21,308 bases of DNA from SLRI01 sp964460465 (GCA_964460465.1 CAYWSB010000090.1:1-21308); one strand, 5' to 3'; counted from the first letter of the stretch, positions 7,616 to 17,970 are shown. Numbers and translations are program-made. Notes: generated from the sequence alone by a model not told the origin.

Positions 7616-8375
7616 CCTCGACGCCATTCTGGCCGCGGCCGATGCGCGGCCCGTCACGGCCGCCCTCGCCCGGCGCTTCGTTTCGGTGATCGACCTCACC
7701 ACGCTGAGCGGCGACGAGACCGAGGCCGACATCGAGGCGCTCTGCGCCCGTGCAGAGAGCCATGGCGTCGCCGCCGTCTGCGTGCTGCCACAAATGATCG
7801 CGGCTGCGGCGCGCTGCCTCGCCGGCAGCCGGGTCAGGCTCGCCACGGTCGCCAATTTCCCCGCCGGTGGCGACGATCTCGCCGGCACGGCCGATGCCGT
7901 GGCCGAAGCAGTCGCCGCCGGTGCGCAGGAGGTCGACATCGTGGCCCCGCTGGCGGCCACGCTGGACGGCGACGTCGGGCTCACGGGCGAGCTGATCGCG
8001 CTCTGTCGCGACCGGGTCGGGCCGGACATCACGCTCAAGCTCATCCTCGAGACCGGCCGGCTCCAGCGCCCGGAGCTGATCACCGCCGTGGCCCGCTCCG
8101 CCGTCATGGCCGGCGTCGACTTCCTCAAGACCTCCACCGGCAAGATACCGGTCGGCGCCACGCCCGAGGCGGCCGCGCTCCTCTTCGCCGTGGCGCAGGA
8201 GGCCGAGGGGCGGGTGGGCGTGAAGGTGTCGGGCGGGATCAGGACCGCCCGGGATGCCATGCGCTACTGGCAGATCGGCGAGACGGTGATGGGCGCGGAC
8301 TGGCTGACGCCAGCCCATTTCCGCCTCGGTGCGTCGAAGCTGCTCGACGAGCTGGAGGAGCTCGTCCGCCCTTGA
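7605..8375 (+). CDS. deoC: Deoxyribose-phosphate aldolase
   Basis: A 256-residue class I aldolase that cleaves 2-deoxyribose-5-phosphate to acetaldehyde and glyceraldehyde-3-phosphate in the cytoplasm. The family strands are all present: IDLTTLSGDET near residue 29, ATVANFPAGGD, EVDIVAPL with Asp111, and LILETGRL. The Schiff-base Lys175 lies in DFLKTSTGK, and the second active-site Lys207 in VGVKVSGGIRTARD. The C-terminal GADWLTPAHFRLGASKLL matches the GADW...FR-GASSLL of the E. coli enzyme (259 residues). ATG 7605 follows AGGAG at 7590-7594 and overlaps the fusion gene by 11 bases. It completes the deoxyribose branch of the pathway, provided deoxyribose-1-phosphate can be isomerised by a mutase encoded elsewhere. 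Confidence 0.95.
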   Translation: MRLDLDAILAAADARPVTAALARRFVSVIDLTTLSGDETEADIEALCARAESHGVAAVCVLPQMIAAAARCLAGSRVRLATVANFPAGGDDLAGTADAVAEAVAAGAQEVDIVAPLAATLDGDVGLTGELIALCRDRVGPDITLKLILETGRLQRPELITAVARSAVMAGVDFLKTSTGKIPVGATPEAAALLFAVAQEAEGRVGVKVSGGIRTARDAMRYWQIGETVMGADWLTPAHFRLGASKLLDELEELVRP

Positions 8376-9679
8376 TCCTGCCGCAGGAGCTCATTGCCAG
8401 GAAGCGCGATCGCCGGGAGCTGACGGCGGACGAGATAGAGGCGGCCGTTCGCGGAATGGTGGACGGCGGGTTCGGCGACGCGCAGGTCGGTGCGTTCGCC
8501 ATGGCCGTCGTCCTCAACGGCATGACGGAGGCGGAGACCGTGGCCCTGACCCGGGCCATGGCGGCCAGCGGCAAGCGGCTCTACTGGGCGGATCTGCCGG
8601 GGCCGACCCTGGACAAGCACTCGACCGGCGGCATCGGCGACAAGGTGAGCCTGATCCTCGCACCGCTCCTGGCGGCGGCCGGCGCCTATGTGCCCATGGT
8701 CTCCGGCCGCGGCCTCGGCCACACCGGCGGCACGCTGGACAAGCTCGAGAGCTTTAAGGGCTTCGACACGAGGCCCGATCTCGTCAGCTTCCGGCGGATC
8801 GTCCGCGAGGTGGGCTGCGCCATCATCGGCCAGACCGACGATCTCGCTCCTGCCGACCGGCGCCTCTATGCCATCCGCGACGTCACGGCCACGGTCGAGA
8901 GCCGGCCCCTGATCGTGGCCTCGATCCTGTCGAAGAAGCTCGCCGTCGGCGCCAACGGCCTGGTCATGGACGTCAAGGCGGGCAACGGTGCCTTCATGAC
9001 GACCCTCGACGATGCCCGTGCCCTCGGGCGGGCGATCACCGATGTCGCCAACGCGGCGGGGCTGCCGACCCGGGCGATCCTCACCGACATGAGCCAATGC
9101 CTGGGCGACAATGCCGGCAATGCCCTGGAGGTGGCCGAGGTGGTGCGCTTCCTCGCGAGCTGGACCGAGCCGCGTCTCGCGCGGGTGATCCTGGCGCTCG
9201 GCGCCGAGCTCCTGCGGCTGGGTGGGCTCGAGGACGACCCCGAGGCCGGGCAGGGCCGCCTCGCCATGCTGCTCGCCGACGGCAGTGCCGCCGAATGCTT
9301 CGCGCGCATGGTCGCGGCGCAAGGCGGGCCGAAGGACGCGCTCTCGCCGGCGGCCCTGGCGCACGCGCGAGCCCCGGTGGTGGTCCCCGTCCCGGCGCCG
9401 ACGGCCGGCCACGTGGCGGCGGTGGCCACCCGCGAGCTCGGCCTCGCGGTGATCGCCCTGGGCGGCGGCCGGACCAGCCCGGAGCAGAGCATCGACCATG
9501 CGGTGGGGCTGGCCGAGGTGAAGGGCATCGGTGCCACGGTCGAGGCCGGCGAGCCCCTGGCCCTCGTCCATGGCCGGCAACCGGAGCGGACCAGGGCCGT
9601 CGCCGCCCGGCTCGCTCGGGCCTTCACGCTCGCCGAGGCGCCGGTGGCGCCCGTCGATCCCGTCCTCGAGCGGCTCTAG
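8372..9679 (+). CDS. deoA: Thymidine phosphorylase
   Basis: A 435-residue pyrimidine-nucleoside phosphorylase converting thymidine or deoxyuridine plus phosphate to the base and deoxyribose-1-phosphate. It lines up with E. coli DeoA (440 residues) from the first residues (ILPQELIARKRD against FLAQEIIRKKRD). Phosphate-binding KHSTGGIGDK is at 82-91, the family signature SGRGLGHTGGTLDKLE at 111-126, followed by RDVTATVES and SILSKKLAVGANGLVMDVK. The start is a TTG at 8372, chosen because it gives the family N-terminus and follows a strong GGAGGAG at 8354-8360. It overlaps the deoC stop by four bases (TTGA). The TAG stop overlaps the stop of the convergent exonuclease gene. Deoxyuridine from the deaminase half of the fusion is a natural substrate. 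Confidence 0.95.
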   Translation: MILPQELIARKRDRRELTADEIEAAVRGMVDGGFGDAQVGAFAMAVVLNGMTEAETVALTRAMAASGKRLYWADLPGPTLDKHSTGGIGDKVSLILAPLLAAAGAYVPMVSGRGLGHTGGTLDKLESFKGFDTRPDLVSFRRIVREVGCAIIGQTDDLAPADRRLYAIRDVTATVESRPLIVASILSKKLAVGANGLVMDVKAGNGAFMTTLDDARALGRAITDVANAAGLPTRAILTDMSQCLGDNAGNALEVAEVVRFLASWTEPRLARVILALGAELLRLGGLEDDPEAGQGRLAMLLADGSAAECFARMVAAQGGPKDALSPAALAHARAPVVVPVPAPTAGHVAAVATRELGLAVIALGGGRTSPEQSIDHAVGLAEVKGIGATVEAGEPLALVHGRQPERTRAVAARLARAFTLAEAPVAPVDPVLERL

Positions 9680-10473
9680 ACCGCGAGCTCGACGGTGACC
9701 GGCACGTGGTCGCTCGGCTGCTCCCAGCCGCGGGCGGCACGGGTGACCGAGGCGTCCTTCAACGCTGGCGCCAGCGCCGGCGTCAGCCAGACATGGTCGA
9801 GCCGGCGGCCGCGATCGGAGGCGTTCCAGTCGCGATTGCGGTAGCTCCACCAGGTGAACAGCTTCTGCTCGGGCGGGATGATCCGGCGCACGGCGTCGAC
9901 CCAGCCGTGGCTGGCCTGCAGCCGGCCGAGCTTCTCGACCTCGATCGGCGTATGGCTGACGACGGTGAGGAGCTGCTTGTGGCTCCAGACGTCGGTCTCG
10001 AGCGGTGCGATGTTGAGATCGCCGACCAGCACCGCGCGCCGGGCGTCGTCCCGGATGCCCGCGAACCACTCGGCGAGCTCGTCCAGCATCATCAGCTTGT
10101 GGCGGAACTTCGGGTTCTCGTCCGGATCGGGCACGTCGCCGCCGGCCGGGACGTAGAGGTTGTGCAGCTCGATTCCGCCCGGCAGCGCACAGACAACGTG
10201 GCGGCTGTCGTCGATGCCGCACCATTTGTGCGTCCGGCAATCGGCGAGCGGCACCTTCGCGAGCACGGCAACGCCGTGATAGCCCTTCTGCCCGTGGACG
10301 AAGCGATGCGGGAAGCCGAGGTCGGCGATCAGGTCGTGCGGAAACTTGCCGTCCTCGACCTTGGTTTCCTGCAGGCACAGCACGTCGGGGTCGATCTCGG
10401 CCACGATCCGCCGCAGCGCTGCCTCGCGCAGCCGCACGGAGTTGGCGTTCCAGGTGGTGATCTTCAGGCGCAA
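9676..10473 (-). CDS. xth: Exodeoxyribonuclease III, AP endonuclease
   Basis: A 265-residue member of the exonuclease-endonuclease-phosphatase family, cutting DNA at abasic sites in base excision repair (E. coli XthA has 268). Motifs: ITTWNANSVRLR at the N-terminus, metal-ligand Glu36 in LCLQETK, NLYVPAGG, GDLNIAP with Asp152 and Asn154, RLDHVW, and the catalytic SDHVPV with Asp255 and His256. I place the start at TTG 10473, which leaves MRLKITTWN and has GGAGAG nine bases upstream. Another TTG at 10500 overlaps the mutT stop in a TTGA arrangement, would add nine residues and has a poorer binding site. It follows mutT, so two repair functions sit together. The stop is embedded in the CTAG shared with deoA. 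Confidence 0.93.
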   Translation of the reverse strand: MRLKITTWNANSVRLREAALRRIVAEIDPDVLCLQETKVEDGKFPHDLIADLGFPHRFVHGQKGYHGVAVLAKVPLADCRTHKWCGIDDSRHVVCALPGGIELHNLYVPAGGDVPDPDENPKFRHKLMMLDELAEWFAGIRDDARRAVLVGDLNIAPLETDVWSHKQLLTVVSHTPIEVEKLGRLQASHGWVDAVRRIIPPEQKLFTWWSYRNRDWNASDRGRRLDHVWLTPALAPALKDASVTRAARGWEQPSDHVPVTVELAV

Positions 10474-10496
10474 GGGGGCGGGCTCTCCGGTTGCGG

Positions 10497-10919
10497 TCAA
10501 AGCAGCTCGTCGAGGAACGGCAACAGCGGGCGATCGGCTTCGGGCATCGGCAGCGCGAAGAGCTCCTTGGGCCGGAGCCAGCGGATCTCCTGGCCCTCGC
10601 GCGGCGTAGGCTCGCCCTCCCAGACGCGACAGACGAAGAGCGGCATCAGGAGGTGGAAGGTCGGGTAGCTGTGGCTGGCGAAGGTCAAGGGGGCAAGGCA
10701 CGGAGCCCTGGTCAGGATCCCCAGCTCCTCCTCCAGCTCACGGACGAGGCAGGCCTCCGGCGTCTCGCCCGGCTCCACCTTGCCACCCGGAAACTCCCAG
10801 AGCCCGGCCATGCTCTTCTTCTCGGGCCGCGTCGCCACCAGCACCCGGGCATCCTCGTCGATCAGGGCCACGGCGGCGACGAGGACAAGTCGGCGCGGTT
10901 CAGCTTCGGTAGTCGGCAT
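10497..10919 (-). CDS. mutT: Nudix hydrolase, MutT type (8-oxo-dGTP diphosphatase)
   Basis: A 140-residue Nudix protein. The complete Nudix box runs from Gly46 to Ile68: Gly46, then Glu52, then RELEEELGI at 60-68. It is preceded by MAGLWEFPGG, which together with the C-terminal PTPREGQEIRWLRPKEL is typical of MutT rather than of ADP-sugar hydrolases. MutT removes oxidised dGTP (and rGTP) from the nucleotide pool. ATG 10919 lies inside the 3' end of argJ (20-base overlap) with no good binding site of its own, suggesting coupling to argJ translation. The argJ-mutT pairing is one I associate with alphaproteobacteria. It is followed by xth, another defence against oxidative DNA damage. Substrate preference is inferred from family. 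Confidence 0.88.
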   Translation of the reverse strand: MPTTEAEPRRLVLVAAVALIDEDARVLVATRPEKKSMAGLWEFPGGKVEPGETPEACLVRELEEELGILTRAPCLAPLTFASHSYPTFHLLMPLFVCRVWEGEPTPREGQEIRWLRPKELFALPMPEADRPLLPFLDELL

Positions 10920-12144
10920 TGATGTCGATGTAGCCGTGCGTGAGGTCGCAGGTCCAGACGACGGCACATCCCGGGGCGGTCCCGACCACCACGTCGATCG
11001 CGATCTCGCGGCCCCGCAGGTGGCTCGCCACCGGCCGTTCGTCGAGATCGGGAACGGCGGCGCCGTCGCGTGCCACCCAATGGCCTCCGAAGGCCACGCC
11101 GAGGCGGTCGAGCTCGATCGCCTCGCCCGCCTTGCCGACCGCCATGACGATCCGCCCCCAATTCGCATCGGCACCGGCGATCGCCGTCTTGACCAGCGGC
11201 GAGTTCGCGATCGAGAGCCCGATGCGTCTTGCCGCTGCGTCGTCCCGCGCACCCTCGACGCTGATCGCGATGAACTTCTGCGCCCCCTCGCCGTCGCGCA
11301 CCACCTGTTGCGCCAAGTCGATCGTCACGTCGTCCAGCGCCCGCGCGAACGCGGCGAGCCGCGGGTCACGGGGGTCGGCCACCGTGGCGTTGCCGGCGGC
11401 GCCGGTCGCGAAGAGAAGCAGGGTGTCCGAGGTCGACGTATCGCCGTCGACCGTGGTCGCATTGAAGGAACGCTCGCAGGCCTGGTTCAAGAGAGGTTGC
11501 AGCACCGCAGCCGGCAGGGCGGCGTCGGTGAACACGAAGGCCAGCATGGTCGCCATGTCCGGCGCCACCATCCCGGAGCCCTTGGCAATGCCGGTGATCA
11601 CCACCGGCCGGCCGTCGATCTCGACGGCGCGCGACGACCATTTCGGGAAGGTGTCCGTGGTCATGATGGCCCGGGCCGCCGCCGTCACTGCCGCTTCGCC
11701 TGATGCCAGCGTCGCGGCCAGGCCGGGCAAGGCCGCTTCGATCCTCTCGACCGCGAGCCGCTCGCCGATCACGCCGGTGGAGGCGACGAACACCTCCTCG
11801 GCGGCGCAGCCGAAGATGGCGACGGCCTTGGCGACCTCGCGGAGCACCGCCGCGTCACCCTCCGCACCGCGGCAGACATTCGCATTGCCGGCATTGACCA
11901 CGAGCGCCCGGGCCCGCCCGCCGGCGAGCGCCTCACGGCACCACGTGACCGGATGGCCAGGCGTGGCGGAGCGGGTGAAGACGCCGGCCACCGTCGAGCC
12001 CGGGGCGAGCTCGACGAGCAGCAAGTCCGTTCGGCCCTGGTAGCGAATGCCAGCCGCCGTCGCAGCGAAGCGCACACCCCCGACCGCGTGCGGCGGTCGC
12101 GGTTCGACGGGAGCCAGGGGCGATACGGGAATCGGCTTGGCCAC
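10900..12144 (-). CDS. argJ: Bifunctional ornithine acetyltransferase / N-acetylglutamate synthase
   Basis: A 414-residue ArgJ. It moves the acetyl group from N-acetylornithine to glutamate, and in bifunctional forms also acetylates glutamate from acetyl-CoA, in arginine synthesis. The precursor self-cleaves between Ala198 and Thr199 in KGSGMVAPDMATML, giving alpha and beta chains with Thr199 as nucleophile. Oxyanion-hole residues Thr123 and Gly124 lie in ASTGVIG. Other landmarks are NAGNANVCRG near residue 84, NATTVDGDTSTSDT in the beta chain, and the C-terminal DLTHGYIDINADYRS. The start is GTG 12144; no ATG lies upstream in the same frame before the intergenic gap, and the binding site is weak. 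It sits between the isomerase gene and mutT. Whether it performs both reactions or only the transfer cannot be judged from motifs alone. Confidence 0.95.
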   Translation of the reverse strand: MAKPIPVSPLAPVEPRPPHAVGGVRFAATAAGIRYQGRTDLLLVELAPGSTVAGVFTRSATPGHPVTWCREALAGGRARALVVNAGNANVCRGAEGDAAVLREVAKAVAIFGCAAEEVFVASTGVIGERLAVERIEAALPGLAATLASGEAAVTAAARAIMTTDTFPKWSSRAVEIDGRPVVITGIAKGSGMVAPDMATMLAFVFTDAALPAAVLQPLLNQACERSFNATTVDGDTSTSDTLLLFATGAAGNATVADPRDPRLAAFARALDDVTIDLAQQVVRDGEGAQKFIAISVEGARDDAAARRIGLSIANSPLVKTAIAGADANWGRIVMAVGKAGEAIELDRLGVAFGGHWVARDGAAVPDLDERPVASHLRGREIAIDVVVGTAPGCAVVWTCDLTHGYIDINADYRS

Positions 12145-12190
12145 GGCGATGGTTCCGGGACGAGGCGTTGCGGATGACGGCGGCGGTGTG

Positions 12191-12206
12191 GCGGGCCTTC
12201 GCCCGC
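12191..12206 (-). terminator. Hairpin between the isomerase gene and argJ
   Basis: In the minus-strand transcript, a six-base stem of GCGGGC and GCCCGC around a four-base loop begins eight bases after the stop codon of the isomerase gene. No T-run follows. It may slow or partly end transcription, or mark an mRNA processing point between the two genes. Its strength as a true terminator is doubtful. Confidence 0.3.
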
Positions 12207-12213
12207 GGCACGC

Positions 12214-13029
12214 CTACTCGACCGCGGTGCCGTCCATCTGGAAACGCTGCACCTCGGCACCCGACCGCACCTCCTCCAGGAGGTCCTCGATGGCAGTGCG
12301 CGTGAGGTCGGCGCGCAGCTGGCCCTCGCTTTCCGCGAAGCTGGGCTCGATCGCCTCCTTGGCCTCGACCAGGATCACGTGAAAGCCGAACTGGGTCGCC
12401 ACGGGCTCGCTGCTGTAGCTGCCGGGCTCGAGGGCGAAGGCCGCTTCCTCGAAGGGCGGCACCATGGCACCTCGGCGGAACGTGCCGAGCTCGCCGCCGT
12501 TCGATGCCGCGGGATCGGTCGAGCGCTCGCGGGCGAGCTCGGCGAAATCCGCGCCGCCGTCGAGCTCGGCGATCACCTCGCGCGCCTCGGCCTCGGTCGC
12601 CACCAGGATGTGGCGTGCGGTCACCTGCTCGACGGCGAAGTCGGGCTCGGCCCGCAGCTCCGCATAGGCCGCCTGGAGTGCCGCGTCGTCAGTCGCCGCA
12701 GCGACGGCCCGCTCGATCATCGTCTGGCGCAGGACGTCGGCGCGGGCGCGCTCGATGGCCGCCTCGACCTCGGGATCGGCGGCCATGTCGGCGGCCTCGG
12801 CGGCCTGGAGCAGCAGATGCCCATCGATCAACCGATCGAGCAGTGGCTCGTAGATGGCCTCGATCGGCATCTGCCGGAACTGCTCGGGAAGCTCGAGGTA
12901 GCTCTCGCGCAGATCGCTCAGGCGGAACTCGGTGCCGTCGACGATGGCCACGACGGGGTCATCCTCGGCCTGAACCGGGCTGGCCAAGGCCAGGCCGACT
13001 GCCAAGCCGAGCGCAAGGAGACGGGTCAT
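12214..13029 (-). CDS. Periplasmic parvulin-type peptidyl-prolyl isomerase (PpiC/PrsA-like)
   Basis: A 271-residue exported foldase. The start at ATG 13029 gives a signal peptide, MTRLLALGLAVGLALASP followed by VQA, with cleavage before EDDP. Longer in-frame starts would bury it. Residues 25-130 form a SurA/PrsA-like helical region (RLIDGHLLLQAAE). The parvulin domain spans about 136-224, with TARHILVATEAEA, GADFAELARERSTDPAASNGG, LGTFRRGAMVPPFEEAAF and TQFGFHVILVEA. It would assist folding of proteins after Sec export, fitting its position divergent from secA. It is first in the minus-strand unit that continues to argJ, mutT and xth. No lipobox is seen, so it is likely soluble in the periplasm. 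Confidence 0.9.
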   Translation of the reverse strand: MTRLLALGLAVGLALASPVQAEDDPVVAIVDGTEFRLSDLRESYLELPEQFRQMPIEAIYEPLLDRLIDGHLLLQAAEAADMAADPEVEAAIERARADVLRQTMIERAVAAATDDAALQAAYAELRAEPDFAVEQVTARHILVATEAEAREVIAELDGGADFAELARERSTDPAASNGGELGTFRRGAMVPPFEEAAFALEPGSYSSEPVATQFGFHVILVEAKEAIEPSFAESEGQLRADLTRTAIEDLLEEVRSGAEVQRFQMDGTAVE

Positions 13030-13075
13030 GAGGGAAGCTTTCGGCTGGAAGGGGGGCTGTGTCGCGGCGCATAGA

Positions 13076-13090
13076 GCCACAGTCTGTGGC
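13076..13090. promoter_or_regulatory. 15-base palindrome upstream of the isomerase gene, next to a DnaA-box-like sequence
   Basis: GCCACAG, one central T, then CTGTGGC forms a perfect 7-1-7 palindrome, 46 bases before the isomerase start codon. It is followed at 13091-13099 by TGTGGACAA, which is one base away from the DnaA-box form TGTGGATAA. The position fits an operator controlling the minus-strand unit. No specific regulator can be named, and a single site could be chance. Confidence 0.35.
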
Positions 13091-13204
13091 TGTGGACAAG
13101 CCATGCCGCAGCGCTCCGCTTCGCCACGGCGCACCTCCTGCCGGGAGGCCGGGCACCTGATCGAGGTCCTGCTCACCGCCCGTTAACGCCTGCTCCGTAG
13201 AATG

Positions 13205-13229
13205 GCCGGCCACCGGGCGCCCGGCCGGC
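13205..13229. repeat. Inverted repeat just upstream of the secA promoter
   Basis: GCCGGCC at 13205-13211 pairs exactly with GGCCGGC at 13223-13229 across an 11-base loop that itself contains the palindrome GGGCGCCC (13215-13222). It ends three bases before the proposed -35 element of secA. It may be a regulatory site or a structural barrier between the divergent units. No T-run follows on either strand. Confidence 0.35.
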
Positions 13230-13232
13230 GCG

Positions 13233-13261
13233 TTGACTCCCCTGGGGTGCGACCTTATCTG
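13233..13261 (+). promoter_or_regulatory. Likely sigma-70 promoter of secA
   Basis: TTGACT at 13233-13238 is followed after 17 bases by TATCTG at 13256-13261, giving a 5' leader of roughly 60 bases before secA. The -35 element matches the consensus at five of six positions. The -10 element keeps the leading TAT. This is the best promoter-like pair in the divergent region. Confidence 0.5.
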
Positions 13262-13329
13262 ACGTGGGGATTCGGCGGTGCTCGGCAGGCGCCGGCCGTT
13301 GCGCATGCGAAAAAAGGCAAGCTCCAATC

Positions 13330-16065
<2,736 letters not shown>

Positions 16066-16071
16066 GCGACG

Positions 16072-16095
16072 CGCCGCCCTGACCGAGCGGCGGCG
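16072..16095 (+). terminator. Stem-loop just after secA
   Basis: CGCCGCC at 16072-16078 pairs with GGCGGCG at 16089-16095 around a ten-base loop, six bases after the secA stop. No T-run follows, so it may be a weak terminator or an mRNA 3'-end stabiliser rather than a standard intrinsic terminator. Confidence 0.35.
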
Positions 16096-16163
16096 GACCG
16101 CCGGCCACGACCCGGACTATCGATCGCCATCGAGGCCGGCTCGGCGCTGGTGTCGGTTGGGCG

Positions 16164-16379
16164 TCAGCCTTCGAGATCGAGCCGGCGTCCACGAGCATGC
16201 CGCGTGTCACCGCGCCGCTTTCGCCGACGATCCGCAGCCGCGGCAGGGGCGTTGGCTGGCCGCCCGTCGAAAACTGAATAGGGGCGAAAATCGGGCGCAT
16301 GGCGACGTTCTGGCCGTTCCACACGGCCATCCGGCATCAGGATCTCGATCTGCGGCGCCGCGGCCGTGAGCCTCGACAT
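16164..16379 (-). pseudogene. Possible short antisense ORF, apparently frameshifted, between secA and glmM
   Basis: On the minus strand an ATG at 16379 is preceded by a full GGAGGT (16388-16383), only three bases away. The first 18 codons (MSRLTAAAPQIEILMPDG) have strongly G/C-rich third positions. From about 16330 that frame turns Arg-rich and loses the bias. The next frame becomes protein-like instead: MAVWNGQNVAMRPIFAPIQF, then LPRLRIVGESGAVTRGMLV. This suggests one coding sequence broken by a single shift near 16330, fading out near 16170. I do not recognise the product. It could be a dead gene, a sequencing error in a small real gene, or coincidence in GC-rich DNA. The rest of the gap 16066-16592 holds no other gene that I can support. 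Confidence 0.3.
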
Positions 16380-16592
16380 GGCACCTCCAACCTCTTTCCC
16401 TACGGCAAATTGTAGCCGAAAGTGAACAACATGGACGCTTCAAGCGGGAAGACGCCTACCGGGGTGTTGGGAGAATCTTAATCTTTGCGAGCTATGACGA
16501 GCTCTGGCAAAGCTACACTCGAAGGTTTGGGTAGCCGGCCGGCTCACTGCGTCGGCGGAGGCTGTCTGCTGTGGCAAGGGAAAGGTCGAAGA

Positions 16593-17945
16593 ATGCAGCG
16601 CCGGCTGTTCGGCACCGATGGAATTCGCGGCACCAGCAACACCTATCCGATGACCGCCGAGGTGGCGCTCGGGCTCGGCCGGGCGGCCGGCAGCCTCTTT
16701 CGTCGCGCCGACCATCAGCAGCGGGTGGTGATCGGCAAGGATACCCGGCTGTCCGGCTACATGATCGAGACGGCACTGACCGCCGGCTTTCTCTCGGCCG
16801 GCATGCGGGTGATGCTGACCGGACCCGTGCCGACCCCGGCAGTCGCCTTTCTCACCCGCTCGCTGCGCGCCGATATCGGTGTGATGGTCTCGGCCTCGCA
16901 CAATCCCTTCGAGGACAACGGCATCAAGCTCTTCGGCCCCGACGGCTTCAAGCTCTCGGACGCCCTCGAAGCCGAGATCGAGGCGCGGATGGGGGCCATG
17001 GGTGCCAATGGCGAGGCGCCGGCGGACGAGATCGGCCGCGCGATGCGCTACGAGGACGCGCGCGGCCGCTATGTCGAGAACCTGAAGAGCAGCTTTCCGC
17101 GCGGTCTCGATCTCGCCGGTCGCAAGATCGTCGTCGACTGCGCCAATGGCGCTGCCTATCACATCGCACCCGAGCTCTTCTTCGAGCTCGGTGCGGCGGT
17201 GTCGACCATCGGCGTCACGCCGGACGGGCGCAACATCAACGCCGGTTGCGGCTCGACCTACCCGAGTGCCATCCAGAACGCGGTCCGCGAGCAGGGCGCC
17301 GATCTCGGGATCGCCCTCGACGGCGACGCCGACCGCGTGGTGCTGGTCGACGAGAAGGGCCGGCTGGTCGACGGCGACCAGGTGCTGGCGCTGATCACCG
17401 CGAGCTGGGCAGCGGCGGGCCGACTGACCGGCGGCGGCATTGTCGCGACCCTGATGTCGAATTTCGGACTCGAGGGCTTCGTCAACGGCCTCGGCCTGGC
17501 GCTGCACCGGACGAAGGTTGGCGACCGCTATGTGGTGGAGCGGATGCGCGACGGCGGCTTCAATGTCGGCGGCGAGCAGTCCGGGCATGTCGTCCTGACG
17601 GATTTCGCGACCACCGGCGACGGGCTGCTGGCGGCGTTGCAGGTGCTCGCCGTTCTCTGCCGCAGCGATCGCCCGGTGAGCGAGCTCTGCCGGGCCTTCA
17701 CCCCGCTGCCGCAGGAGCTGCGCAACGTGCGGATCGCCAGCGCCGTCGATCTCGGCGGCCCAGCCTTGAGCCGCGTGATCGCAGCCAATGCGGCACGTCT
17801 CGAGGGGCGCGGCCGGCTGGTCGTCCGACCGTCCGGCACCGAGCCGCTGATCAGGGTGATGGTCGAGGCGGACGACGAGCGGCTGCTGGAGGATGTGCTG
17901 GCGACGGTTACACAGGCGATCGAGCGCGAGGCTGTTGCGGCCTGA
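16593..17945 (+). CDS. glmM: Phosphoglucosamine mutase
   Basis: A 450-residue alpha-D-phosphohexomutase that interconverts glucosamine-6-phosphate and glucosamine-1-phosphate on the route to UDP-N-acetylglucosamine for peptidoglycan and lipopolysaccharide. The start at ATG 16593 gives the family N-terminus (RRLFGTDGIRGTSN) and lies seven bases after AAAGG. The phosphorylated Ser102 is in MVSASHNPFEDNGIKLFGP, metal-binding DGDADR at 243-248, sugar-binding GEQSGH at 327-332, and the phosphate-contacting RPSGTEP at 412-418. Length is standard. The enzyme is normally activated by phosphorylation of the active-site Ser. It appears to be transcribed alone; I found no confident promoter in 16400-16592. 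It belongs to a mutase superfamily but is not expected to replace phosphopentomutase. Confidence 0.96.
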   Translation: MQRRLFGTDGIRGTSNTYPMTAEVALGLGRAAGSLFRRADHQQRVVIGKDTRLSGYMIETALTAGFLSAGMRVMLTGPVPTPAVAFLTRSLRADIGVMVSASHNPFEDNGIKLFGPDGFKLSDALEAEIEARMGAMGANGEAPADEIGRAMRYEDARGRYVENLKSSFPRGLDLAGRKIVVDCANGAAYHIAPELFFELGAAVSTIGVTPDGRNINAGCGSTYPSAIQNAVREQGADLGIALDGDADRVVLVDEKGRLVDGDQVLALITASWAAAGRLTGGGIVATLMSNFGLEGFVNGLGLALHRTKVGDRYVVERMRDGGFNVGGEQSGHVVLTDFATTGDGLLAALQVLAVLCRSDRPVSELCRAFTPLPQELRNVRIASAVDLGGPALSRVIAANAARLEGRGRLVVRPSGTEPLIRVMVEADDERLLEDVLATVTQAIEREAVAA

Positions 17946-17970
17946 CGGCCGGCAAAATTCTACTTATAGT
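17942..17970 (+). promoter_or_regulatory. Promoter candidate overlapping the glmM stop codon
   Basis: CTGACG at 17942-17947 and TATAGT at 17965-17970 are separated by 17 bases. The -10 matches consensus at five of six positions and lies in the only AT-rich pocket around. The predicted start of transcription is about 60 bases before the lipoprotein ATG. The -35 includes the TGA of glmM, so the lipoprotein gene is likely transcribed on its own. Confidence 0.5.

Noticed and set aside
8264..10378. A 704-codon minus-strand frame that crosses deoA and xth
   Set aside because: It is antisense to deoA and out of frame with xth; no domain is visible and both real genes are complete.
16593..17945. GlmM as the missing phosphopentomutase for the nucleoside operon
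   Set aside because: It carries the full GlmM pattern (SASHNP, DGDADR, GEQSGH, RPSGTEP) and lies in a separate unit; nothing indicates pentose specificity.
17937..17953. Small hairpin at the glmM stop as a terminator
   Set aside because: Only a five-base stem with a four-base loop and no T-run; the same bases fit better as a promoter -35 region.
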